Below the pieces are notes generated by a model. It was not told the DNA's origin. It saw only the letters and a program-made list of their open reading frames with translations, and ran no database searches. The position numbers were made by a program, and so were the translations under genes. Source: Gammaproteobacteria bacterium (GTDB taxonomy: Bacteria; Pseudomonadota; Gammaproteobacteria; Pseudomonadales; Pseudohongiellaceae). From it: 13,970 nt of DNA. Positions 7,293-13,970 of this stretch are shown piece by piece; position 1 is the stretch's first letter; every line of letters starts with the position of its first letter. The stretch lies in contig PWQG01000472.1 in the NCBI GenBank assembly GCA_003556835.1, positions 1 to 13,970 on the forward strand, written 5' to 3'.

Positions 7293-8024
7293 TCAGAAGC
7301 GGAAAAGCAGGGTCAGTGCTGTTTCCGTGTCCAGCCGTTTCCGGTCGCTGGGCACATTGTTCTGGTGTCGCAGACGGATGGTGAACTTCATTGACAGGTT
7401 GTTGAGGATGTCCGACTCGACGCCGGTTTCCGAGCGTGACACCACTACGCTGTCGCCGGCATCCGTGCTGATTTCCTGGGAGAAACGGGAATTGTCCGTA
7501 ATTTCCCAGGTATACAGCGAGGAGAGGCGGATGATGGCTTCATTGATATCATCGTCGGATGATTTCGAGCTTCGCGCTCCGACACCTACCGTGTAGTCGA
7601 TCTCCATGTCGTCGCGCGAACGCAGCCAGATCTGCCCATAACTCACTGAAACGTCCGTCTGACGCTCGAAGCCACTGAAGCGGTCGTGCTCGTGAGCCAG
7701 GCGGATGCGAGAAAAATTGTCCTCGTCATAATTGTGCGTGGTGGTGCCGTAGGCATAGAAACGCTCGGCAGACAGCTCATCGCGTGTCGAGGAACGGAAG
7801 CCGTCGAAATTCAAACGATAGCCCCATACCCCGCGTTCGGCATCGAAGCGTGACCGTACCCGGATATTTTCGTCCTCGGAATTGCCTGTGTTGTAGCTTG
7901 CACCAAGCTCGACCTGAGCTTCGGTCTCCCAGTCGCCAGTTTCTTCTTCCGCAAGTGCGGGGGCGGATAACAACAGGGATACGATCACCGTCCGCAATGC
8001 GGCGGGTGGCAGGGGTGCAGGCAT
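7293..8024 (-). CDS. DUF481-family outer-membrane beta-barrel protein (YdiY-like)
   Basis: Predicted outer-membrane protein of 243 aa. Seen: a signal peptide with the cleavage motif ALA after residue 25, then a mature chain of alternating polar/aromatic strands and acidic turns. The opening ELGASYNTGNSEDENIRV matches the GNT/GNS-type start of the DUF481 family (PF04338, E. coli YdiY). The last residue is Phe (LLFRF), the usual recognition signal for the barrel assembly machinery. The role of the family is not established. GGAG 7 bases before the ATG supports the start. The gene converges with the TRAP permease gene and is divergent from sixA. The 55 bases between it and the permease stop hold only the hairpin described separately. 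Confidence 0.88.
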   Translation of the reverse strand: MPAPLPPAALRTVIVSLLLSAPALAEEETGDWETEAQVELGASYNTGNSEDENIRVRSRFDAERGVWGYRLNFDGFRSSTRDELSAERFYAYGTTTHNYDEDNFSRIRLAHEHDRFSGFERQTDVSVSYGQIWLRSRDDMEIDYTVGVGARSSKSSDDDINEAIIRLSSLYTWEITDNSRFSQEISTDAGDSVVVSRSETGVESDILNNLSMKFTIRLRHQNNVPSDRKRLDTETALTLLFRF

Positions 8025-8054
8025 GAAATGACTCCGGGATTCTCAATGCAGAGC

Positions 8055-8083
8055 ATTCTGAGCAATTCCGTTTGCACTGTCCA
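8055..8083 (-). promoter_or_regulatory. Candidate promoter for the DUF481 gene, with overlapping palindrome
   Basis: On the minus strand, TGGACA (8078-8083, 5 of 6 consensus) and CAGAAT (8055-8060, 4 of 6) lie 17 bases apart. Transcription would begin about 24 bases before the start codon. A perfect palindrome AATGC-AGA-GCATT at 8045-8057 overlaps the -10 box and start site, as an operator would. Inference from sequence. Confidence 0.38.
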
Positions 8084-8105
8084 GCCCCGGATTGATGCAA
8101 CGGGA

Positions 8106-8133
8106 TTGCCTTTCGCGCCCCTTCGGGTATCCT
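8106..8133 (+). promoter_or_regulatory. Candidate sigma70 promoter for sixA-chaN
   Basis: TTGCCT (8106-8111) and TATCCT (8128-8133) are spaced by 16 bases, each matching 4 of 6 consensus positions. They lie about 60 bases upstream of the sixA ATG. Moderate support only. Confidence 0.35.
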
Positions 8134-8192
8134 CTCGATGTTACGAAAGGGGGCTGTTTCCAGCGCCCGGGTTGTATGCAGCCGGAGTGGTG

Positions 8193-8690
8193 ATGAAAAC
8201 ATTGTGGATTGTCCGACATGCCAGGGCGGAACCGCACGGGCATGGCGCCAGAGATTTCGACAGGCCTCTGAAGGATGGTGGAAGAAAGGACCTGGTTGCC
8301 ATGGTCGAGAGTATCCGGGAAAGTCGGGCGCCCCTGCCGCAGAAAATCGTCTGCAGTCCTGCACAACGGACCCGGGAAACCGCGGATCTGTTGGCCGCAG
8401 AGATGGATCTGCCATTGACGCTGGTAGAGGAAGCACCGCCGGTCTACCTGGCCGGGGAATCCCGCCTGGTCCAGTTGATCCGGGATTTTGACCCGACCCT
8501 GGATTGTGTCATGCTGGTGGGGCACAATCCGGCGATCACAGAGCTGCTCAACACCGTGTGTGACGAGTTGCGGGTTGACCACGTGCCCACGGCGGGTGTG
8601 GCCTGTCTGTTGCTGGACGGGGACTGGTCCTCATTGGGACCGGGCACTGCACGATTTGAAAGTTTCGATTACCCGGGGGCTCATGTCTGA
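8193..8690 (+). CDS. sixA: SixA-type phosphohistidine phosphatase
   Basis: Small single-domain histidine phosphatase (PF00300) of 165 aa, close to E. coli SixA in length. SixA removes phosphate from histidine residues of phosphotransfer proteins in the cytoplasm. Seen: the catalytic start IVRHARA with Arg8 and the nucleophile His9, SPAQRTRETA with Arg59, and the second catalytic histidine in GHNPAI (His111). These are all the residues expected for activity. The ATG at 8193 is chosen because the domain begins there and GGAG lies 5 bases upstream; the longer in-frame extension back to 8028 has no family sequence. The stop overlaps the start of the next gene by 8 bases, so the two form an operon. 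No histidine kinase or phosphotransfer protein is encoded in the window, so the target is unknown. Confidence 0.9.
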   Translation: MKTLWIVRHARAEPHGHGARDFDRPLKDGGRKDLVAMVESIRESRAPLPQKIVCSPAQRTRETADLLAAEMDLPLTLVEEAPPVYLAGESRLVQLIRDFDPTLDCVMLVGHNPAITELLNTVCDELRVDHVPTAGVACLLLDGDWSSLGPGTARFESFDYPGAHV

Positions 8691-9639
8691 CTTCATGTTC
8701 ACAGCTGCGTTGACGTTTGCGCTACTGTTACCGGCGGGTGCAAGCGCATCGACCGAGTGGCAGGCACCACGGTACCAGGAGCACTCCCTGGTCGGGCAGA
8801 TATGGAGCCATCAGGCGCAGGCCTTTGTCAGTGCGTCGGACCTGTTTGAGGCGGGCGGTCGCTCGGAGTACCTGTTGCTGGGTGAGAAACACGATAACCC
8901 GGATCATCACACACGTCGTCTGGCTCTCTTGCAGGAACTGGTAGCCGCCGAGCGCATCGGCCTGATCAGTTTCGAGATGCTCAGCCGCCAACAACAATCC
9001 CGCCTCGATTCATTGGACCCTGCTTTGTCCGGGGACGAGGATGCGCTGCGCGAACATCTTGACTGGGATATCGGTTGGCACTGGCCCTGGTACCAACCGG
9101 TACTCGAGCTTGGTCTGCAGGCGGATGGCTTGCAGCTAGTGGCGGCCAACCTGGATTCCAGTGAGATCGTGGCTGTATACCGTGATGGAGTGCCCGACGA
9201 AACGCTGCAGCGGCTCGATGCCACGGCCCGGCTCCAGCTCGTGCAGGACATTGATGACAGTCATTGTGGTTTGCTGCCTGATGATCAAATTCCGGCGATG
9301 GCGGCGGTACAGCAGGCACGTGATCAGGCAATGGCCGAGAGCCTGCAGCGCCCATTGGCGGAATCGCGGGAAGCATCGGCCACGAGGGTTCTGGTCGCCG
9401 GGAATTTTCATATCCGGCATGACCTCGGTGTGCCCAATTACCTGGATTCGGAGAGCGTCGTCACTGTGGCGTTCCTGGAAGTCGACCCTGAACGGACAGA
9501 ACCGGCCGCCTATCAGGGCGAGACCGACGGCAAAGCGGCCTGGGATTTCATCTGGTTCACCCCGGCCATTGAAGAGGTCGATTATTGCGAGCGGATGCAA
9601 GAGTCGGTTGCCGGCGAGGAGCCTGCGGCAACGCAGTGA
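8683..9639 (+). CDS. ChaN-family (haem-binding uptake, PF04187) exported protein
   Basis: Exported protein of 318 aa related to ChaN, the haem-binding lipoprotein family tied to iron uptake. Seen: a signal peptide with cleavage ASA after residue 22, with no lipobox, so it would be soluble periplasmic, unlike the classical lipoprotein. The family's first motif is LLLGEKHDNPDHH (residues 64-76) and a second is AGNFHIRHDLGVPNYL (239-254), with the spacing usual for the domain. The rest is helical and acidic. The ATG at 8683 lies inside the end of sixA (8-base overlap) with GGGGG just upstream. ATG 8695 is an alternative that shortens the signal peptide by four residues. The coupling to sixA suggests co-expression; a functional link is not evident. 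It converges with the DUF4159 gene, stops only 3 bases apart. Haem binding is inferred from family membership. Confidence 0.85.
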   Translation: MSDFMFTAALTFALLLPAGASASTEWQAPRYQEHSLVGQIWSHQAQAFVSASDLFEAGGRSEYLLLGEKHDNPDHHTRRLALLQELVAAERIGLISFEMLSRQQQSRLDSLDPALSGDEDALREHLDWDIGWHWPWYQPVLELGLQADGLQLVAANLDSSEIVAVYRDGVPDETLQRLDATARLQLVQDIDDSHCGLLPDDQIPAMAAVQQARDQAMAESLQRPLAESREASATRVLVAGNFHIRHDLGVPNYLDSESVVTVAFLEVDPERTEPAAYQGETDGKAAWDFIWFTPAIEEVDYCERMQESVAGEEPAATQ

Positions 9640-9642
9640 CAA

Positions 9643-10428
9643 TCAGTGCGTCATGGCATAGATCAGGAAGTTGAGACCCAGCTGATACGCCTGGTTGGCG
9701 TAACGGGTCGGGTAGCCCGGGTGATAGGTGTGTTCCCAGCCGTCACCGATGTCCGTATTCCAGTTGATGAGCACCATGATGCGACCGTCATCATCCAGAA
9801 CCGCATGGGCTGATGCGCGGTCGACATCACGCTCCGGCCGATTCTCCGGATTGCCCAGGGCCGGAATCATTTGCGGGCCATCGATATCGTAGTAGACGCT
9901 GAAGATTTCGTGGTCATGCGGCAATTCGATGATTTCCCGACCCGCAAACACCGGGGCAAAGGCATTCTCGAAGGCCATCCACTCCTGGGTGCCCCAGAAA
10001 TCGTCGATCATCAGGAAACCACCACGCAGCAGGTATTCCCGCAGGTTCTCCACCTCCACTGCCGAGAACAGTGGTCCTCCGGCGCGACCCACCTCGAGCA
10101 TGTACAGAAACGGGTACTCGAAGATCCGCTCGTCACTCAGGCGCAGTACCAGCGGCTCGGGCAATATGCGCACATTGGTCAAGCGGGCGATACCGCGCAG
10201 GAAATTGAGGTCCGCATCAGGATAATCGATCGCCCAGGTGCCCGAACCCCAGCGAGAGCGGAACATGGTCTCGTATTGCACGCGCACAAAGGCGAACTCG
10301 CCGGTCACATCGACATCGGCATAGGGATCCTGGTTGGCATTGGCCGGCATGGCCGAGGGCAAGGCCAGAAGCAAAACCAGGGTAAAGTAGGTCAGCCAGT
10401 GGAGCCGGGGTGTCCGGATCTTGCGCAT
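9643..10428 (-). CDS. Exported DUF4159-domain protein
   Basis: Secreted protein of 261 aa with a signal peptide (cleavage ANA after residue 31). A single DUF4159 domain (PF13709) fills the rest. Seen: FVRVQYE, then RWGSGTWAIDYPDADLNFLRG with the DYPDAD-type core, LRLSDERIFEYPFLYM, LREYLLRGGFLMIDDFWG and a C-terminal NQAYQLGLNFLIYAM helix. The layout recalls a glutamine-amidotransferase-like fold with unclear catalysis; function is unknown. DUF4159 is often found with MoxR ATPase and von Willebrand factor genes, but none are here, so this is a solitary copy. The ATG at 10428 is preferred to an in-frame TTG at 10473 because the signal peptide then starts with a normal charged n-region and AGGCAG lies upstream. 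Confidence 0.85.
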   Translation of the reverse strand: MRKIRTPRLHWLTYFTLVLLLALPSAMPANANQDPYADVDVTGEFAFVRVQYETMFRSRWGSGTWAIDYPDADLNFLRGIARLTNVRILPEPLVLRLSDERIFEYPFLYMLEVGRAGGPLFSAVEVENLREYLLRGGFLMIDDFWGTQEWMAFENAFAPVFAGREIIELPHDHEIFSVYYDIDGPQMIPALGNPENRPERDVDRASAHAVLDDDGRIMVLINWNTDIGDGWEHTYHPGYPTRYANQAYQLGLNFLIYAMTH

Positions 10429-10516
10429 GTTTCTGCCTGCCAGCGGTCGGGAATACGGTGTACCAGTTTCCAACAGGCCCGTGCCGGATGCAAGCGCGGG
10501 CAGGGAGTAGTATGCT

Positions 10517-10549
10517 CACTCAAGGAATTAATCAGAGGTTCCTCAAGTG
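10517..10549. promoter_or_regulatory. Inverted repeat upstream of the DUF6351 gene, possible operator
   Basis: CACTCAAGGAA (10517-10527) and TTCCTCAAGTG (10539-10549) form an imperfect dyad, 9 of 11 positions paired, with an 11-base AT-rich centre. It lies in the 144-base region between the divergent DUF4159 and DUF6351 genes, about 24 bases before the DUF6351 start. The size and position suit a dimeric regulator such as the MarR protein encoded downstream. No convincing promoter pair was found beside it. Confidence 0.35.
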
Positions 10550-10572
10550 ACAACTGACAGGTGATAATAACA

Positions 10573-12777
10573 ATGAAAAGACTGCTGAAACGAATCCCCG
10601 GCGCATTTGTGTTGCCGCTCTCGCTGTTTGCCTGCTCCGGATCGGAACCGGCACAACTGCAGCTTGAGCTGCTGTCCGGGCAGCCGCATATGGTCACTGA
10701 TGGTACGGCGCTGATCGAGATTCTTCACACTGGTGGTGGTTCGCCGCAGCTGCTGGTCAATGACAGCCCGGTCAGCAGCAACCTGATGCCGTCGACCGCG
10801 CGCGAGGGGGCGACGGTTTACCACTATGTGGCCCGGGACCTGCCACAGGGAGAGAGTCGACTTACCGTACTCGCCGGTGATGCCGAGGCCAGCCTGTCCC
10901 TGGTGAACTGGCCCCGCAGTGGGCCGGTATTCTCCGGTGAGCCTCTCGATCCCTATCTCTGCCTGGATGCCCTGGCGCCCGATGCGGATGGCGCGGCGCG
11001 TCGTTTTGCGATCGGCAATGGCGATTTTCTGGATACTGACTTACTGGGTAGTGATTGCTCACTTCCGACGCGTTTCGATTATGTCTACCGCAGTACGGAA
11101 AGCGATGACTTCCGGCCCCTGGAGGATACCACCCGGCACCCCGATGATCTGATGATGACGCAGACGTCGCTGGGGCAGCAGGTTCCCTATATCGTGCGTC
11201 TGGAAACCGGCACCATCAACCGGGCGATCTACCAACTTGCCCTGTTGCATGATCCACTGGCCGGAGACCCCTCACCGACGCGCCCCTCCGTGGCCTGGAA
11301 CGGCCGTCTGGTCTACACCTTTGGCGGTGGCTGTGAAGCCGGCTTCTTCCAGGGCACAAGTACCGGAGGTGTATTGCGCGACACCATGTTGTCCGCCGGC
11401 TATGCGGTGGCCTCCTCCACCCTGAACGTCAATGCCCAGGGTGGCTGCAATGATGTGCTGTCGGCAGAAACCGCGATGATGGTCAAGGAGCATTTCACGG
11501 TCAGTCATGGCGCTCCGGTATTCACCATCGGCAGCGGAGCCTCTGGTGGCGCCATGCAACAGCTGCTCATTGCCGGCGCCTATCCCGGCATTCTCGACGG
11601 GCTGCTGCCGGGCATGAGCTTCTCCGATGCGGTCAGTTATTTTGTGGATTCGGCCGAATGTGCCGGTCCGCTGCGGCGATTCGCCAATGATCCGGAGAGA
11701 GGCCTGGACGAAGCCACCCGTGCATCGATCGGGGGCTGGCCCAACTGGTATCTCTGCGACGAATCCCTGGGGGACCGGCCCGACCGCGTATCACCCCACG
11801 ATTGCCCGGCCGTCATTCCGGAGTCGGCTCGATACCATGCACAGGACAACCCCGATGGCATCCGTTGCTCCATCTATGACGGAATGCGCAATGTGTTCGG
11901 GCTGAAGTCGCACCCCAACCCGGAGGTCGAACGCATGGTGGCGCGCACGCCGCATGACAATGTGGGTGTCCAGTACGGGCTGGAGGCGTTGAATGCCGGC
12001 CTGATTGATCCGGACCTGTTTCTGGATCTCAATGAAGAGTTTGGCGGTTGGGATATCGACGGACAGTGGCAGCCCGAGCGGATGCGGGCTGATCCCGAGG
12101 CCGTGCGTGCCGCCTATGCCACCGGTCGGGTGATCAGTGGCGGCAGTGGGCTCGCGCAGGTGCCGATCATTGACAGTCGTCTGTATCTGGATGACCAGGG
12201 CAACTTCCACGCCAGTGTCTATTCCTTCACCACCCGGGCGCGGCTGGAACGGGACAATGGCCATGCGGACAACTATGTGATCCGTCGCCATGCGCCAGGC
12301 ATGTCCCTGGAGGCCGAAAACCTGTCCCTCATGGACGAGTGGTTGACCACGCTGGCTTCGCAATCGGCAATGGCAGGCTCTGCCCTTGATCGCATTGTTG
12401 CTGCGCGACCGGATGAACTCCATGACGACTGTTTTGATGAAAGTGGCGCACGTATTGTGGAGGCCGCCGTGTTTGAGCGTGATCGTCTGTTCGACAATAC
12501 CGGCAGTCGCTGCAATGCACTGTACCCGCCCCATGCGGGTCTGCGCCTGGTGGCCGGCGGTCCATTGGCCAATGACGTGTTGCAATGCAATCTGAAACCG
12601 CTGGACCCGGATGATTATGCAATGGAGCTCAGTGACGGGCAGTGGCAGCGCCTGGAAACGATCTTTCCTGACGGCGTCTGCGACTGGGAGCAAGCGGGGC
12701 AGCACCAGCAGGTCAATGACACCTGGCTGTCATTTGGCCCTTCACCGGTGAACCGCTATGGAGCACAGGCGCGGTGA
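10573..12777 (+). CDS. DUF6351-family lipoprotein, alpha/beta-hydrolase-like, putative esterase
   Basis: Large exported lipoprotein of 734 aa that matches, from memory of the family, DUF6351 (PF19878), whose function is undefined. Seen: a signal peptide ending LFAC with Cys21 as lipidation site and Ser next, so outer-membrane sorting is likely. The N-terminal beta region opens LSGQPHMVTDGTALIEI. A glycine-rich YTFGGGCEAGFFQG loop resembles an oxyanion-hole turn. GSGASGG has Ser324 in a G-x-S-x-G nucleophile elbow. Asp534 (PIIDSRLY) and His564 (NGHADN) are candidate triad partners in the right order. Many cysteines suggest disulfides, as in tannase/feruloyl esterase relatives. ATG 10573 is chosen with AGGTGA 8 bases upstream; GTG 10561 in frame has no ribosome binding site. 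The marR gene follows after 86 bases. Substrate unknown. Confidence 0.78.
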   Translation: MKRLLKRIPGAFVLPLSLFACSGSEPAQLQLELLSGQPHMVTDGTALIEILHTGGGSPQLLVNDSPVSSNLMPSTAREGATVYHYVARDLPQGESRLTVLAGDAEASLSLVNWPRSGPVFSGEPLDPYLCLDALAPDADGAARRFAIGNGDFLDTDLLGSDCSLPTRFDYVYRSTESDDFRPLEDTTRHPDDLMMTQTSLGQQVPYIVRLETGTINRAIYQLALLHDPLAGDPSPTRPSVAWNGRLVYTFGGGCEAGFFQGTSTGGVLRDTMLSAGYAVASSTLNVNAQGGCNDVLSAETAMMVKEHFTVSHGAPVFTIGSGASGGAMQQLLIAGAYPGILDGLLPGMSFSDAVSYFVDSAECAGPLRRFANDPERGLDEATRASIGGWPNWYLCDESLGDRPDRVSPHDCPAVIPESARYHAQDNPDGIRCSIYDGMRNVFGLKSHPNPEVERMVARTPHDNVGVQYGLEALNAGLIDPDLFLDLNEEFGGWDIDGQWQPERMRADPEAVRAAYATGRVISGGSGLAQVPIIDSRLYLDDQGNFHASVYSFTTRARLERDNGHADNYVIRRHAPGMSLEAENLSLMDEWLTTLASQSAMAGSALDRIVAARPDELHDDCFDESGARIVEAAVFERDRLFDNTGSRCNALYPPHAGLRLVAGGPLANDVLQCNLKPLDPDDYAMELSDGQWQRLETIFPDGVCDWEQAGQHQQVNDTWLSFGPSPVNRYGAQAR

Positions 12778-12794
12778 TGCTAGTGTAGCCCGCT

Positions 12795-12821
12795 GCCCTT
12801 CCTGTAACATTCAGCAAGGGC
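12795..12821. promoter_or_regulatory. Inverted repeat between DUF6351 and marR: operator or terminator
   Basis: GCCCTTCCTG (12795-12804) and CAGCAAGGGC (12812-12821) pair at 9 of 10 positions around a 7-base TAACATT centre. It has no T run after it, which argues against an intrinsic terminator. A TACACT -10-like hexamer at 12829-12834 lies just downstream, so the repeat covers the expected -35 area of the marR promoter, where an autoregulatory operator would sit. Inference. Confidence 0.4.
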
Positions 12822-12863
12822 GGCGGGGTACACTGGAATTGCCAGATTCAGGGGAGTCAGCAC

Positions 12864-13304
12864 ATGGTACATTCACCCAAACGCAAGTTGTTTCTGGACC
12901 TTGTGCTCACCATTTTCCGGCTCAATGGCCTGCTTCAGGCGGAGGGGGATCGCATGGCCGGCAGCCTGGGTCTGACCAGCGCGCGCTGGAAAGTGATCGG
13001 TGTGATTGCCCTGTCACCCGGTGGCGTGACAGTACCGGCCATCGCCCGGGCACTGGGCCAGTCCCGTCAGGCCGTGCAGCGGATTACGGATGTGATGGCC
13101 GAGGACGGGCTGTTGACCTATGACCCCAACCCCCGGCACAAACGCTCCTCCCTGGTGGTGCTCACTGAAGACGGGCTGCAGGTCTACAACGCGCTGCGAT
13201 CCGTGCAGGATCCCTGGGCCATCGATAACACGGAGGATATCTCCCAGGAGGATCTGGAAACAGCCCTGCGGCTGCTGCGCCACCTGGTGGCACGTATGGG
13301 ATGA
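12864..13304 (+). CDS. MarR-family transcriptional regulator
   Basis: Dimeric winged-helix DNA-binding repressor or activator of 146 aa, the standard MarR length. Seen: an N-terminal helix for dimerisation, the helix-turn-helix VTVPAIARALGQSRQAVQRI (residues 55-74) with recognition helix about 66-79, the wing LLTYDPNPRHKRSSLVVLT (83-101) with the usual basic tip, and a C-terminal helix LETALRLLRHLVARM that closes the dimer. Such regulators usually sense small aromatic or other acidic ligands and control adjacent genes and themselves. AGGGGAG (12850-12856) lies 7 bases before the ATG. Inverted repeats upstream of this gene and of the DUF6351 gene are candidate binding sites. The next gene starts 14 bases downstream, so the regulator and the NAD(P)HX repair gene are probably one transcript. 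Confidence 0.93.
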   Translation: MVHSPKRKLFLDLVLTIFRLNGLLQAEGDRMAGSLGLTSARWKVIGVIALSPGGVTVPAIARALGQSRQAVQRITDVMAEDGLLTYDPNPRHKRSSLVVLTEDGLQVYNALRSVQDPWAIDNTEDISQEDLETALRLLRHLVARMG

Positions 13305-13318
13305 CAGTGGGAGAAGAT

Positions 13319-13970
13319 ATGCACAATCGAGCCGTCGATGCCCGGACGATCAGGCATCGCTTTTATACCGCAGCACAGCTTCGTGAACTTGACCGCCTGG
13401 CTATCGAGGCGGGTATCCCCGGTTTCGATTTGATGCAGCGCGCCGCTTCGGCCCTGTTCCGGCAATTGCTCGAACACTGGCCTGCCACGCGCGAATTACT
13501 GGTGCTGGCTGGTGGAGGCAACAACGGGGGCGATGGTTATGTGCTGGCCGGGCTGGCCGCTGAGCATCGCATCCGTGCCCGTGTGTTTCATCTTGCTGAG
13601 CCCGATACACTCAAGGGTGAGGCAGCAGAAGCCCTGGAGTTTGCGCGCACTCGCGATGTGGAGATCAGGGCCTTTGACGCCAGCGGGTTTTCCAGTGCTC
13701 TGGCGGAATCGCCCGCCGGGCACGCGGTGATTGTTGATGCCATGTTGGGGACCGGGGTCAGCGGGAGTTTGCGCGCCCCCTACGATGAGGCAGTGAATCT
13801 GGTGAATGCGGCCGGACTGCCAGTTTTGTCGGTGGATGTGCCCTCTGGTCTGATCAGTGATACTGGCGGTATCGCCGGGGATGCAGTGTGCGCCGATCTG
13901 ACGGTCACTTTTATCGGGATGAAGCAGGGTCTGTATACCGGACTGGGTCCCGATTACAGTGGGCAGATCC
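13319..13970 (+). CDS. nnrE: NAD(P)HX repair enzyme, epimerase (NnrE/YjeF_N) domain, partial
   Basis: N-terminal 217 residues of a YjeF-type protein; the right edge cuts it. The visible part is the NAD(P)HX epimerase domain (AIBP-like), which interconverts the R and S forms of damaged hydrated NAD(P)H in the cytoplasm. Seen: FYTAAQLRELDRLAIEAGIP at 15-34, the nucleotide loop GGGNNGGDGY (65-74), VDAMLGTG (139-146), SVDVPSG (171-177) and TFIGMKQGL (197-205), all in the normal order. Bacterial homologues usually carry a C-terminal ADP-dependent dehydratase domain (NnrD), which would lie beyond the window, so the full gene is probably the bifunctional nnrD/nnrE fusion. GGGAG 5 bases before the ATG supports the start, 14 bases after the marR stop. 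Confidence 0.93.
   Translation, partial: MHNRAVDARTIRHRFYTAAQLRELDRLAIEAGIPGFDLMQRAASALFRQLLEHWPATRELLVLAGGGNNGGDGYVLAGLAAEHRIRARVFHLAEPDTLKGEAAEALEFARTRDVEIRAFDASGFSSALAESPAGHAVIVDAMLGTGVSGSLRAPYDEAVNLVNAAGLPVLSVDVPSGLISDTGGIAGDAVCADLTVTFIGMKQGLYTGLGPDYSGQI

Noticed and set aside
8028..8192. N-terminal extension of sixA
   Set aside because: The SixA domain starts exactly at the ATG at 8193, and the extension covers the predicted promoter.
8488..8682. N-terminal extension of the ChaN-like gene into sixA
   Set aside because: The extra 65 codons lie in another frame of sixA and precede a proper signal peptide beginning at 8683.
11791..12705. A 304-codon open frame on the minus strand
   Set aside because: Antisense to the DUF6351 gene, with no signal, domain or ribosome binding site evidence.
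12758..13123. A 121-codon plus-strand frame overlapping marR
   Set aside because: Different frame from the well-supported MarR gene; no domain features and no ribosome binding site preferred over that of marR.

Overview
The window is GC-rich, densely coded chromosomal DNA of a Gram-negative bacterium. It encodes a Tat-exported molybdoenzyme, lipoproteins, an outer-membrane beta-barrel, a TAXI-type TRAP transporter, SixA and a ChaN-like protein. This set, together with Shine-Dalgarno-led genes, fits a gammaproteobacterium, possibly marine or halophilic, but the genus cannot be read from the sequence. There are no rRNA or tRNA genes, no CRISPR array, no insertion sequence and no sign of phage.

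Left part (1-3440): a minus-strand operon encodes a two-subunit molybdenum hydroxylase of the isoquinoline 1-oxidoreductase type. The [2Fe-2S] subunit comes first, and the large subunit overlaps it by 4 bases and runs off the left edge. Divergent from it is an iron-type alcohol dehydrogenase / maleylacetate-reductase-like gene that starts at TTG and has Arg in place of the usual Asp metal ligand.

Centre (3441-7292): a small beta-rich lipoprotein gene, with its own good promoter and a strong hairpin after it, precedes a two-gene TAXI-TRAP transporter operon. The operon holds a periplasmic receptor and a fused 4TM/12TM permease. A 12-bp hairpin straddles the permease stop codon.

Right-centre (7293-10428): a DUF481 outer-membrane barrel gene (minus) is divergent from a sixA-chaN-like pair (plus, overlapping by 8 bases). 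That pair runs into a convergent secreted DUF4159 gene.

Right part (10429-13970): a large DUF6351-type lipoprotein with an alpha/beta-hydrolase-like nucleophile motif is followed by a MarR-family regulator. After that comes the 5' part of nnrE/nnrD-type NAD(P)HX repair enzyme (yjeF), cut by the right edge. Inverted repeats lie upstream of both the DUF6351 gene and the marR gene.

A loose theme of uptake and oxidation of organic acids, alcohols or aromatics runs through the molybdenum hydroxylase, dehydrogenase, TRAP transporter and secreted hydrolase-like protein. They sit in separate transcription units, so joint function is inference. I see no clear-cut new defence or mobile system. The least characterised parts are the DUF6351 gene with its possible MarR control, the orphan small lipoprotein and the solitary DUF4159 gene.
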